Position numbers and translations under genes: made by a program. From positions 1 through 36,326 of the forward strand of contig VGSF01000049.1 of assembly GCA_016875165.1 (NCBI GenBank): 36,326 bases of DNA, given 5' to 3'. The notes beneath the pieces were generated by a model that was given only the letters and a program-made list of their open reading frames with translations, was not told where the DNA came from and did no database searches. Each line of letters opens with the position of its first letter. The stretch's first letter is position 1. This document shows positions 1 to 9,519 of this stretch, one piece after another. The stretch is from Deltaproteobacteria bacterium. GTDB lineage: Bacteria > Desulfobacterota > SM23-61.

Positions 1-181
1 CATGATTCGAAATAAAAACCCAAGCATAGCAGGCTGTATCAGTCTCAGGCAGTAGCCTTGAGAGACGATCCAGAAAGTCCTCACGATCCTGCTCGTTCCA
101 GAATATCTTTCGGCGTTCGATCCCCCTGATCATGAGGTGATGCAAGACGCCGGGTGCGTCGAGTCGGGCTAATCTTGGCAT
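1..181 (-). CDS. REP-associated tyrosine transposase (RAYT, Y1/HUH family), 5' part only
   Basis: Sixty codons of a gene that runs off the left edge are visible on the minus strand, from an ATG at 179-181. The product begins MPRLARLDAPGVLHH and continues with IRGIERRKIF and a CYAWVFISNH segment. This is the typical N-terminus of the RAYT/TnpA-REP subfamily; the first His of the HUH pair is the last visible residue. Family knowledge: RAYTs are single-stranded DNA nucleases that act on REP palindromes. Two REP-like tandem repeats lie just upstream of the start (227-277), the usual arrangement for these genes. Whether the gene is intact cannot be judged because the rest lies outside the window. 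Identification is confident; activity is unknown. Confidence 0.85.
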   Translation of the reverse strand, partial: MPRLARLDAPGVLHHLMIRGIERRKIFWNEQDREDFLDRLSRLLPETDTACYAWVFISNH

Positions 182-226
182 GCATTTTCAATTACCACAT
201 CCAAGTAGGTTTGCCAACTTAGAATC

Positions 227-277
227 TTAAGGGCGTCCCCTTATCCGTTACTTTAAGGGCGTCCCCTTATCCGTTAC
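227..277. repeat. Two tandem 25-bp REP-like repeats beside the RAYT gene
   Basis: The 25-bp unit starting TTAAGGGCGTCCCCTTATCC occurs at 227-251 and again, identical, at 253-277 (period 26). The units lie directly upstream of the RAYT start at 181. Family knowledge: REP sequences that serve as RAYT substrates commonly flank the RAYT gene. That these units are the substrate is inference. Confidence 0.6.
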
Positions 278-280
278 TAT

Positions 281-325
281 TTTTCGCCGGGGAGCTTTTA
301 AATGGCACCCGATTCACGCCCCGGC
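281..325. repeat. GC-rich inverted repeat after the TAXI gene (possible terminator)
   Basis: GCCGGGG (286-292) pairs with CCCCGGC (319-325) across a loop of about 26 nt. On the minus strand the right arm is followed by GAAAAATAG. It lies just past the stop of the minus-strand TAXI gene and could act as a weak terminator or be a REP-like palindrome. The long loop makes the terminator reading uncertain. Confidence 0.3.
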
Positions 326-329
326 AAAG

Positions 330-1319
330 TCATTTCATCATCCCCTTATCCCGATAGTATTTCTCTGCCCCGGGGTGAAGGGGGATCCCGTATTGGGGCA
401 ATTTCCAGGCTTCTTCGGGCTTGAAATCTTTGAACCCGGCGTGGGCTTTCATAAGGGCGTCCCGGTTCTCGACGATGGTTTTGGTAAGAAGGTAGGCGAC
501 CTCGGGTTTCAAATCCTGGTGACCGATCAGGACCGTGGGGAATCCCACGTAAGGCACCTCTTTATCCTGCCCCTTGAAGACCTTGGCGGGAAGGACGGTT
601 TTTTCAAAGCCGGATTCCATCATCTTTTTGATGACTTCCTCACTTGCGGGCAAAAAATTTAACTCCGTGGAAAGAGCGAGCTCAGAAACCGCAGGATGGC
701 CAGCCGTAACCACCTGGATCCAAATGTCCGCCTTTCCGTCGGTCATCTGGGCCTGGGCGACACCGGTGGAAGTGGGGGTCACCGACCCGCCCCAGGATTT
801 GATGTCTTCGAGGCTCATCCCATAGGCCGCAAAAAGCAGAGGCATGGAAGACTCGGCAGTGCTTCCCACCGGCTGAGAAACGAACCTGGCGGGAAGCTTT
901 TTCTTGGCCACCTCCTCCAAGGAGGTGATCCCTGAGCGTTTGGTGGCGATCACGGCCAGGTAATATCGATCCAGACTTCCCGCCAGACCTCTGATGGTCT
1001 CTATCTTTTTCTTGTGCAAAACTTTTCCTTGAACCGCCCAGTTGGCGACGGCCGTAAAAGAAAGGGCCAGGTCCGCATCGCCCTTTTCGATCAAGAAAGA
1101 ATTGGCTGGGCCGCCCCCGTAAGGCAGAACATCGATGGTGGAGCCCCGGGGCAGGACATTTCTCCATAGTTTGGCGAAATTCGCCCCGTAGACGTACCAG
1201 GCGCTGCCCAAGTCCTGGGAAGCGAGGCGCAAATGGACCGGGCTCTTCAGGTCCTGCCCTTGCGCGGGAAAAGAGAAGCAGAAAAGAACCGCCGTCATGA
1301 TCAGAAGCATCTTTTTCAT
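330..1319 (-). CDS. TAXI-family TRAP transporter solute-binding protein
   Basis: A 329-residue periplasmic binding protein. Residues 1 to about 21 form a signal peptide (KK, hydrophobic stretch, then AQG). The mature part has TAXI-family features: the LRLASQDLGSAWYVYG opening, LPYGGGPANSFLIEKGDADL near residue 65, and the AVQGK and GSTAESSMPLLF segments. Family knowledge: TAXI proteins capture organic acids or amino acids for a fused TRAP permease. The ATG at 1319 has a strong Shine-Dalgarno sequence (AGGAGG, about 7 nt upstream). No permease gene is adjacent: downstream is the RAYT gene and upstream is repeat-rich DNA, so this is an orphan or a displaced subunit. The ligand cannot be told from the sequence. 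Confidence 0.9.
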   Translation of the reverse strand: MKKMLLIMTAVLFCFSFPAQGQDLKSPVHLRLASQDLGSAWYVYGANFAKLWRNVLPRGSTIDVLPYGGGPANSFLIEKGDADLALSFTAVANWAVQGKVLHKKKIETIRGLAGSLDRYYLAVIATKRSGITSLEEVAKKKLPARFVSQPVGSTAESSMPLLFAAYGMSLEDIKSWGGSVTPTSTGVAQAQMTDGKADIWIQVVTAGHPAVSELALSTELNFLPASEEVIKKMMESGFEKTVLPAKVFKGQDKEVPYVGFPTVLIGHQDLKPEVAYLLTKTIVENRDALMKAHAGFKDFKPEEAWKLPQYGIPLHPGAEKYYRDKGMMK

Positions 1320-1424
1320 TTTTCATCCCTCCTAGGTTGGATTTTTTCCGGGATCGACTGTCCCCCCTCCAAGAATGTCGATATTCGTAGAATGTCTATC
1401 CGAGTACGATTAGCCCCTCCTTGG

Positions 1425-1471
1425 AAATCCCCCTGGCCCCCCTTTGACCAAAGGGGGGGATGGGGGGATTT
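1425..1471. repeat. Palindromic C-rich/G-rich intergenic repeat, copy 1
   Basis: AAATCCCCC near 1425 pairs with GGGGGGATTT ending at 1471, with an inner CCCCCCTTT/AAAGGGGGG stem. The same kind of element occurs at 6431-6477 in this window. This is a dispersed short palindrome, not a gene. Confidence 0.6.
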
Positions 1472-1521
1472 TCTATGATCGGTATTAGACTAATTTGTTT
1501 CGTTGTTGGGGTCGGACCAAG

Positions 1522-1782
1522 CTAAGATACTGATTTTTTGAATGATCGCCTCCCAAAAAACGTGTTTTTCCCGCTTAAATCCACATTTTCTCCCCCAAAA
1601 ACATCAACGTAAGGGGCGGAAATCTCCCTTAACTCAAACCTGCTCTCCCCTCTCACCACTTTTCTTCCTTTTGCCCTTATCCCAAGACGTTCCTTGATCC
1701 CCCTCACAAAGGCTCCGCCACCCACGGCTATGCTTTCCGTCCACTCAGGCTGACGCTCAAGCCCGCCCCTCTCCAGTTTTTA
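1522..1782 (-). pseudogene. RAYT C-terminal remnant
   Basis: The minus-strand frame from 1776 to 1522 encodes a C-terminal RAYT segment: LERQPEWTESIAVG, then FVRGIKERLGIRAKGRKVV, FELRE, and a short tail to a stop. QPEWTESIAVG followed by an F(V)xxIKERLG stretch is characteristic of the C-terminus of one RAYT subfamily. An in-frame TAA at 1780-1782 closes the frame upstream, and no HUH nuclease part precedes it. It is therefore a decayed 3' fragment of about 85 codons, distinct from the RAYT at 1-181. Confidence 0.65.
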
Positions 1783-1948
1783 CGGGACGTGATTCTTACG
1801 GTGCATAACTTATTTCCTGAAAAATTAATCCATCCCCGCTAATGCACGGCTAAGGCTCGCGAAAATCCCAGGGTCAGGTCTATTTACCTTTTTTTTAGTT
1901 TGCATATCTTGTTGAAATAACTTTCTGGGGTGATTTCGGTTCTTCCTA

Positions 1949-2110
1949 TTAGTAAAAAAAAGACTCCACAATAGGGAGTGTCCGCCGCGTGGTGAAATCC
2001 GGAAGAAGCCGTATTATCTTTTTATGGAACAGAAACCATTTTTTACTTACATATTCCCTGGTTTGTTCCATTATCTTCTCATCCAGGATGAAAGTGGCTT
2101 TTACCCCCAT
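1949..2110 (-). CDS. Small 53-aa protein, weakly antitoxin-like (hypothetical)
   Basis: A 53-codon frame opens with ATG at 2108-2110, preceded by an excellent ribosome site (AGGAG, 6 nt spacing), and ends with TAA at 1949. The product starts MGVKATFILDEKIMEQTREY and goes on with VSKKWFLFHKKIIRLLPDFT. A start of the form K-A-T-F-x-(I/L)-D-E-K-I-M resembles small ribbon-helix-helix antitoxins, but the second half does not fit well. No toxin gene follows; the DNA downstream is the RAYT remnant. It may be a truncated antitoxin remnant. The strong ribosome site is the main support. Confidence 0.4.
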   Translation of the reverse strand: MGVKATFILDEKIMEQTREYVSKKWFLFHKKIIRLLPDFTTRRTLPIVESFFY

Positions 2111-2492
2111 TTGATCTCCTCGAATATTTTCTAAAAATTATGGCATATTCCGACATTAAATGCCAGGTAAAAATATGGTAAAAAAGCCAGTTAATATTGA
2201 TGATTTTTGGGTCTTTGCTCTTGAACGCAAGAGTAAATTGTCATTCCGGACAAGCGAAGCCCTACACCGCATGGTGTACGGGTCGAAGCCCGATCTGGAA
2301 TCCAGGATTTTCAAGCAATTCTGTCCGCCTGAGGCGGGTGGCTTTCGCCGGGATGACGGATTAAGTAACTTTTGCAAGAAGCTCATAAGATACTCCAGAG
2401 GGTGGGCAAGGGGAGAAATCCTGTTGACGAGAAATTGACCTTTATATATAGTACGTTCGATCCGTTGGGTAATACTAAGAGGAGAAAAAAGC
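2111..2492. other. Intergenic region with an imperfect repeat element
   Basis: No credible gene. A repeat-like block at about 2240-2357 is bounded by TCATTCCGG and CCGGGATGA inverted ends and holds a CCGCCTGAGGCGG palindrome. This is the common style of short mobile palindrome in these genomes. The aminotransferase ribosome site (AGAGGAGAAAA) lies at the right end. Confidence 0.45.
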
Positions 2493-3662
2493 ATGAAGGA
2501 TTTTTGTTCCGAGAAGGCTAAAAGTTTTACCGAATCGGTTATCCGGGACATGACCCGGGTGTGCCTAAAACATAAAGGGGTGAATCTGGCCCAGGGGTTT
2601 CCCGATTTTCCGGCGCCCCAAGAAATAAAAGAAGCGGCCATCAAGGCTATCCAGGCCGATGCCAACCAGTATGCCATCACCTGGGGAACCCCTGCCCTGC
2701 GCCAGGCCATCGCTGAAAAATTCGCCCGATACAATGGCGTACCCATCGACCCGGAAAAGGAAATTACGGTCTGCTGCGGGGCTACCGAGTGCATGATTGC
2801 TTCCCTTATGGCCATTGTCAACCCCGGTGAGGAAGTGATTGTCTTCGAACCATTTTACGAAAACTACGGTCCGGACACCATCCTTTGCGGAGCCAAGCCG
2901 CGTTTCATCACCCTCCATGAACCCGACTGGCATTTTGACGAACAGGAGCTAGCCCGAACTTTTAATAATAAGATTAAAGCCATTGTAATCAACACCCCCA
3001 ACAATCCAACCGGTAAAGTTTTTTCTGTCGAGGAGCTGCAATTCATCGCTGACCTCTGCCTGAAGTGGGGCGTGGTGGCCGTGACCGACGAAATTTACGA
3101 GCATATCCTGTACGATGGGGCCAGGCATATCAGCCTTGCTTCCCTTCCAGGCATGCGGGATCAAACCATCACCATCAATTCCATCTCCAAGACCTACAGC
3201 CTTACAGGATGGCGCGTGGGTTGGGCCATTGCTTCCGCGGGGCTTACCGGCGCTATCCGCAAAGTCCATGACTTCCTCACGGTAGGAGCTGCCCATCCCC
3301 TGCAGGAGGCTGCGGCCATGGCCCTGCGGTTAAACCCCGGATATTATCAGACGCTGGCGGAGGAGTACCGGGAGAGAAAAGATTTTTTTGGGCAGGTTTT
3401 GGAAGAAGCAGGCTTCCGTGTTTTTCGGCCCCGGGGCGCCTATTATATCATGACCGACGTGGGCCATTGGGACTTCCGGGATGATTTCGCCTGCGCTTAT
3501 TATTTAGTGGAAAAAATCGGCGTGGCCACCGTGCCGGGAAGCTGCTTCTACAACCGGGCGGAGCTGGGCAGGACCAAGGTGCGCTTCGCCTTTCCCAAAA
3601 AGATGGAAACCCTGCAGCAGGCTGCCGAGAAATTGAGGAAGTTCAAGCCCAAAAAAGGTTAA
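2493..3662 (+). CDS. PLP-dependent class I/II aminotransferase
   Basis: A 389-residue fold-type I aminotransferase, probably cytosolic. NTPNNPTGK at 167-175, the DEIY motif at 199-202 (Asp binds the PLP ring nitrogen) and the SISKTYSLTGWRVGW segment with Schiff-base Lys233 are all present. The TKVRFAF stretch near the C-terminus supplies the carboxylate-binding Arg. NLAQGFPDFP near residue 31 is typical of the aspartate / kynurenine-glutamine / methionine aminotransferase subgroup. The ATG follows AGAGGAG with good spacing. It stands alone, converging on secF, so context does not point to a substrate. Class is certain, substrate is not. Confidence 0.93.
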   Translation: MKDFCSEKAKSFTESVIRDMTRVCLKHKGVNLAQGFPDFPAPQEIKEAAIKAIQADANQYAITWGTPALRQAIAEKFARYNGVPIDPEKEITVCCGATECMIASLMAIVNPGEEVIVFEPFYENYGPDTILCGAKPRFITLHEPDWHFDEQELARTFNNKIKAIVINTPNNPTGKVFSVEELQFIADLCLKWGVVAVTDEIYEHILYDGARHISLASLPGMRDQTITINSISKTYSLTGWRVGWAIASAGLTGAIRKVHDFLTVGAAHPLQEAAAMALRLNPGYYQTLAEEYRERKDFFGQVLEEAGFRVFRPRGAYYIMTDVGHWDFRDDFACAYYLVEKIGVATVPGSCFYNRAELGRTKVRFAFPKKMETLQQAAEKLRKFKPKKG

Positions 3663-3735
3663 AGGCACAAGGCGCAAGGCGCAAGGCTTTTATCCCGTCT
3701 CCTCATCTCCCCATTTCCCTCTCTCGCGCTCTTTT

Positions 3736-4662
3736 TTAACGTCTGGTGCGGATGCGGACTTTCTTGTCCTTACGCCACTCGTAAACAATGGGGCTGGCGA
3801 CAAAAACGGAAGAATAGGTTCCTACGCATATTCCGATGAGCAAAGCCAAAGAGAAGTCGTGTATAACCTCCCCCCCGAAGAAAAATAAAGATAAACAAGC
3901 CAAAAATACCGTAATGGTGGTAACGATCGTTCGGCTGAGCACTTCATTTATACTGCGATTCATCACATCTCCCAGGGGATCCCTGGAATGGGTGCGGAGG
4001 TTTTCGCGGATGCGGTCGTAAATCACCACGGTGTCGGTCAAGGAATACCCCGCCAGGGTGAGAAGGGCCGTTATCAGGAGGAGGTTCACTTCTTTGCCGA
4101 GGAGGTAGAAAATTCCCAGAACGGTCAGAACATCGTGAAAAGTAGCGATGGCCGCAGCCACACCAAAGGAAAACTCGAAACGCCAGGCCAGGTAGATGAT
4201 CATGCCAATCGCCGCAATGAGCACAGCGATCATGGCGTCGTGCTGGAGGCTTTTCCCGACCTTAGGGCCTATCTCCGTGGTGCTGTCCACGACGAACTTA
4301 TTGTCCACAAATTCTTTGGTGAAAACCTGGAGAATCTTTTCAGGGACCTTGCCGAGGGGAAGGTCCGTTGATTTCTTGACCTGAATGAGGAGTTTATTCC
4401 CTTCGATGAACTGCTGCAGCTCGCAATCCTTAAAGCCGTTTGCCTCCAGGGCATAGCGGGCTTTCTCCATCTGGAAGGGTTTCTCGAATTTAAGCTGCAC
4501 AGCGGTCCCCCCGGCAAAATCGATCCCCAGATTGGCCTGGCCGCGGGCCAGTTGAATCAGGGTGAGGATGCCCAGGCTAACGAAGATGGCCGAAAGTATG
4601 AAAGAGTATCTCCGGAATCCTATAAAGTTAATATTAGTCTTGCCTAAGATTTCGATGCCCAT
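3736..4662 (-). CDS. secF: Protein translocase subunit SecF
   Basis: A 308-residue RND-type membrane protein. The first transmembrane segment spans about residues 19-38, followed by the periplasmic P1 domain opening LGIDFAGGTAVQL at 46. The C-terminal half has five predicted membrane segments, including AGYSLTDTVVIYDRIREN, the signature SecF motif. SecF works with SecD in the inner membrane, using proton motive force to help SecYEG finish export of periplasmic and outer-membrane proteins. secF starts 21 bp after the secD stop, so the two are co-transcribed. Length is normal for a separate SecF. Confidence 0.97.
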   Translation of the reverse strand: MGIEILGKTNINFIGFRRYSFILSAIFVSLGILTLIQLARGQANLGIDFAGGTAVQLKFEKPFQMEKARYALEANGFKDCELQQFIEGNKLLIQVKKSTDLPLGKVPEKILQVFTKEFVDNKFVVDSTTEIGPKVGKSLQHDAMIAVLIAAIGMIIYLAWRFEFSFGVAAAIATFHDVLTVLGIFYLLGKEVNLLLITALLTLAGYSLTDTVVIYDRIRENLRTHSRDPLGDVMNRSINEVLSRTIVTTITVFLACLSLFFFGGEVIHDFSLALLIGICVGTYSSVFVASPIVYEWRKDKKVRIRTRR

Positions 4663-4683
4663 CTATGGGGTTCCTTTCTTTCC

Positions 4684-6285
4684 TCAGATGCTCAAAGTCT
4701 TGAGTTGCCTCTTCACGTTGATCCAATCGAAGATAACCTTTGTGCCGATAAGGGCCGAGAAAAGGTTGATGATGACCCCCAAACTCAGGGTTACGGCAAA
4801 ACCCTTAATGGGGCCGGTGCCAAACTGGAAGAGGACCAAGGCCGTAATCAAGGTGGTGACATGAGAGTCGATGATGGTAAAGAGGGCTTTGTCGTAGCCG
4901 GCGTCCACGGCTGCACGGACCGTCTTGCCCGTGCGCAATTCTTCCCGGATGCGTTCAAACATCAACACGTTGCTGTCCACGGCCATGCCAATGGCCAGGA
5001 TGATTCCGGCGATCCCGGGAAGGGTGAGAGTGGCTCTCATTGAGGCCAGGGCGCCCATGAGGTAGATGATGTTCAGGATCAAGGCCCAGTCGGCGATCAG
5101 GCCGGAGAAGCGGTAATAAAAAGCCATAAAAATCGCTACCAGGATCGCTCCGATAATCGCTGCCCGAATCCCCCGGTCAATAGAATCCTGCCCGAGGGAC
5201 GGTCCCACCGTTACGTTCTGAATGATCTTAACCGGCGCGGGGAGCGCGCCAGCCCTGAGGACGATGGCCAGATCCGCGGCTTCATCCGGAGTGAAAGATC
5301 CGCTGATCTGGGCTTTTCCTCCACTGATACGTTCCTGGATTACCGGCGCAGAGTAAACGTTATCGTCCAGGACGATGGCCAGGCGTTTCTTCACGTTCTC
5401 GGCGGTGATCTGATCGAAGAGCCGCGCCCCCCGGGCGTCAAAGTCCAGGGAGACATAAGGTTCATTAAAGTCGGACTTGATGCGCATGCGCGCATCTGTC
5501 AGCACATCGCCGGTCATCTGGGACCTTTTCTTGAGAAGGAAGGGGCGGCGGGTGACCACGCCGGTGTCTTTGTCCGCGACCTTCTGGTAGAGAATTTCAC
5601 TCCCAGGAGGGACGTTTCCTTTGATGGCCTCCTCCAGGCTGTTTTCTTCATCCACCAGCTTGAATTCCAACAAGGCCGTGCGCCCGATCAGCTCGATGGC
5701 CCGCTGGGGATCTTTGATGCCCGGGAGCTGGATAAGTATCTGATTCTCTCCCTGAGGAGCGATCAAAGGCTCGGCCACTCCAAATTGGTCGACGCGATTG
5801 CGGATCGTTTCCAATCCCTGGCGAACGGCAGAGTCCTCGATGGATTTGACCTCTTTCGGGTGCATTTCCAGGAGGTACTGGAACTTTCCTTCCCGTTCGA
5901 GAAAGGAGGCTACTTTCAGGTTGGCATACTGGTCGGACCGGATCTGGTTGAACCGGTCGTTGCCCTTGGCATCTTTCAGGAGCACGGAGATTTTTCCATC
6001 CAGCGTCCGTTCCACCTGCTGGAAAGCAATATCCTTTTTGGTCAGGGTGTCTTTGATTTCGCTGGCGTACTTTTCCGTGGCGCTTTCGACGGCCTTCTGC
6101 ACCTCCACCTCAAGCAGCAGGTGCATTCCACCCCGGAGGTCCAATCCCAGATTAATCTTCTCCGTCGGCAAAATCTTCGTCCACCATTTGGGGAGCGGGT
6201 CAACAAGGGTGGGAATGAGAAAGAGGATTGAGAGAGCCAGGAAGAAAATGATCAACCCGGCTCGCCATTGGATACTTCTCCGCAT
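4684..6285 (-). CDS. secD: Protein translocase subunit SecD
   Basis: A 533-residue SecD starting at ATG 6285, chosen because AAAGGAG lies just upstream; the frame is open for another 19 codons without a comparable signal. It has an N-terminal membrane segment (about 9-27), LGLDLRGGMHLLLEVE at 46, a large periplasmic P1 domain including SLDFDARGARLFDQIT and an ISGSFTPDEA region, and a C-terminal membrane bundle with AIGMAVDSNVLMFERIREEL. It partners SecF to drive late steps of export. The leader to yajC is interrupted by about 500 bp of palindromic repeats, so secDF may have its own promoter. Confidence 0.97.
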   Translation of the reverse strand: MRRSIQWRAGLIIFFLALSILFLIPTLVDPLPKWWTKILPTEKINLGLDLRGGMHLLLEVEVQKAVESATEKYASEIKDTLTKKDIAFQQVERTLDGKISVLLKDAKGNDRFNQIRSDQYANLKVASFLEREGKFQYLLEMHPKEVKSIEDSAVRQGLETIRNRVDQFGVAEPLIAPQGENQILIQLPGIKDPQRAIELIGRTALLEFKLVDEENSLEEAIKGNVPPGSEILYQKVADKDTGVVTRRPFLLKKRSQMTGDVLTDARMRIKSDFNEPYVSLDFDARGARLFDQITAENVKKRLAIVLDDNVYSAPVIQERISGGKAQISGSFTPDEAADLAIVLRAGALPAPVKIIQNVTVGPSLGQDSIDRGIRAAIIGAILVAIFMAFYYRFSGLIADWALILNIIYLMGALASMRATLTLPGIAGIILAIGMAVDSNVLMFERIREELRTGKTVRAAVDAGYDKALFTIIDSHVTTLITALVLFQFGTGPIKGFAVTLSLGVIINLFSALIGTKVIFDWINVKRQLKTLSI

Positions 6286-6792
6286 ATCTTTATCTCCTTT
6301 GAAACTTCGGATGAATCGGCCATCGCTTTGGCAAAGCCTCAAAAATTCAAAACAACTTCACGGAACGTTAGGCGCTTAGCGCCTCATTAATACAAACATG
6401 TTTGTAAGAAGGAAACTTCTTGGCACCAGAAAATCCCCCCATCCCCCCCTTTAAAAAAGGGGGGTTAGGGGGGATTTGAAGCATTTTGGCTGCCCGCCTG
6501 AGGCGGGCCATTTTTTCCGCGCGCAGTCGCGGAAAAAGCATAGATTCTTACATCTTTCAATCTGAGAATTTTCTTCTCAGACTTTAATAATATCCCCAAA
6601 ATCTCCCCCCTGGCGGGAGGGGACAAAGGGGAGGGGGATCATTTTTCTATTCACCCCCACCCTCCCCCATCAAAGGGGGAGGGGATCGGATGGAAATTTC
6701 AAATATCTTTGGCTAGTGCTTAAAGCGCAGACAGGTCCGCAAAACCAATCTTGCCAGGGGTTTTAAGCGATAATCAATTTTCCCCCGGACAA
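6286..6792. repeat. Palindrome-rich spacer between yajC and secD
   Basis: There is no gene in this roughly 500-bp gap. It holds several short inverted repeats. At 6431-6477 an AAATCCCCCC / GGGGGGATTT palindrome is the same family as 1425-1471. Near 6492-6508 is GCCCGCCTGAGGCGGGC. At about 6561-6581 TCTGAGAA pairs with TTCTCAGA. At about 6660-6684 CCTCCCCC pairs with GGGGGAGG. Such a cluster inside an otherwise tight operon suggests repeated insertion of short mobile palindromes that could attenuate or process the transcript. Confidence 0.6.
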
Positions 6793-8415
<1,623 letters not shown>

Positions 8416-9519
8416 TTATATTATTAACATTGCATCGCCATAGCTGTAAAATCGGTAATTTTTTTTGACGGCTTCTTGGTAAGCCGCCATTATAAATTCT
8501 TTGCCTCCCAAAGCCGAGACCAGCATCATAAGGGTTGAACGCGGCAGGTGAAAATTTGTGATTAATCCATCCACGGCCCGGAAGGTGAATCCGGGTATGA
8601 CGAACAGACTTGTTTCGCCGCGCTTTGCTCTAATTTTTCCTCCTGCATCCACGCCGGATTCTAAAGCCCTGGTTACGGTTGTGCCCACCGCCACAACTCT
8701 TTTGCCAGAAGCACGGGCTTGATTGACTGCTTGAGCAGTTTTCGGGGGAATGTTAAAAAATTCCGGCTCCAGACGATGCTTCTCCACCTCTTTTTGTTTT
8801 ACCGGGAGGAAAGTCCCCACTCCCACGTGGAGAATCAGGGGGAAAATAGAAACTCCTTTCCCCCGGATTTCATCAAGGAGCGACTCCGTGAAGTGCAAGC
8901 CGGCTGTGGGCGCGGCAATGGCCCCCTCCTCACGGGCGTAAACAGTCTGGTAGCGCTGCAAATCCTGGTCTCTCATCTTTCGGTCGCCGTTCCGCCGGAT
9001 GTAAGGAGGGAGGGGCGGAAAGCCGATTTCCCGCAATTTTTTTTCTAAGTTCCCTTCACTTTTAAGGCGCACCCGCCAGAGGCCTGATGGGACTCTTTTG
9101 CGGAATTCCCCTTGCAGGTTGTCGCTTATGATTAAAAGAGTATGCTCACGCAACCTGCCGGAATTTTTAACCAGGCATTCCCACTCGCTGGCATGTTCTT
9201 CATTTTCCCCGGGATCCCGGTTTAAAACCTCGTGGAATCTTTCCCCCTCTTCGTCTCGCCCTATTTTCCTGACCAGGATGAGTTCCACCTTTCCACCACT
9301 TTGCTTTTTGCCGATCAAGCGAACCGGCAGGACTTTGGTTTCGTTGATGGCCAGAACATCTCCAGGTTCCAGGTATTCGGGCAGGTCGGTAAAAATACGA
9401 TGTTCGATAGCCCCGGTCCTTCGGGAAAGAACCATCAGCCGGGAATGATCCCGTTTGTCAAGCGGATGTTGAGCGATTAACCTCCGCGGAAGATGGTAAT
9501 CAAAGTCTTGCAGATTCAT
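8416..9519 (-). CDS. queA: S-adenosylmethionine:tRNA ribosyltransferase-isomerase QueA
   Basis: QueA transfers and isomerises the ribosyl group of SAM onto preQ1-modified tRNA to make epoxyqueuosine, directly after Tgt. The 367-residue protein has the N-terminal YHLPRRLIAQHPLDKRDHSR motif, the central AAPTAGLHFT motif near residue 225, and LITNFHLPRSTLMMLVSALGG near the end, all diagnostic. It is slightly long because of a charged insertion around residues 83-105. Its start overlaps the stop of the upstream SpoIID-like gene by 4 bp (ATGA), indicating coupling. Confidence 0.97.
   Translation of the reverse strand: MNLQDFDYHLPRRLIAQHPLDKRDHSRLMVLSRRTGAIEHRIFTDLPEYLEPGDVLAINETKVLPVRLIGKKQSGGKVELILVRKIGRDEEGERFHEVLNRDPGENEEHASEWECLVKNSGRLREHTLLIISDNLQGEFRKRVPSGLWRVRLKSEGNLEKKLREIGFPPLPPYIRRNGDRKMRDQDLQRYQTVYAREEGAIAAPTAGLHFTESLLDEIRGKGVSIFPLILHVGVGTFLPVKQKEVEKHRLEPEFFNIPPKTAQAVNQARASGKRVVAVGTTVTRALESGVDAGGKIRAKRGETSLFVIPGFTFRAVDGLITNFHLPRSTLMMLVSALGGKEFIMAAYQEAVKKNYRFYSYGDAMLII

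Noticed and set aside
682..1326. 214-codon frame overlapping the TAXI gene on the same strand.
   Set aside because: Out-of-frame shadow of the TAXI gene; composition rich in Gly, Arg and Pro as expected from an alternate frame.
2156..2821. 221-codon minus-strand frame over the aminotransferase start.
   Set aside because: It runs antisense through a clear aminotransferase gene and a repeat; no family resemblance.
5785..6379. Two plus-strand frames of 148 and 193 codons antisense to secD.
   Set aside because: Shadows of the secD P1 region with no family resemblance.
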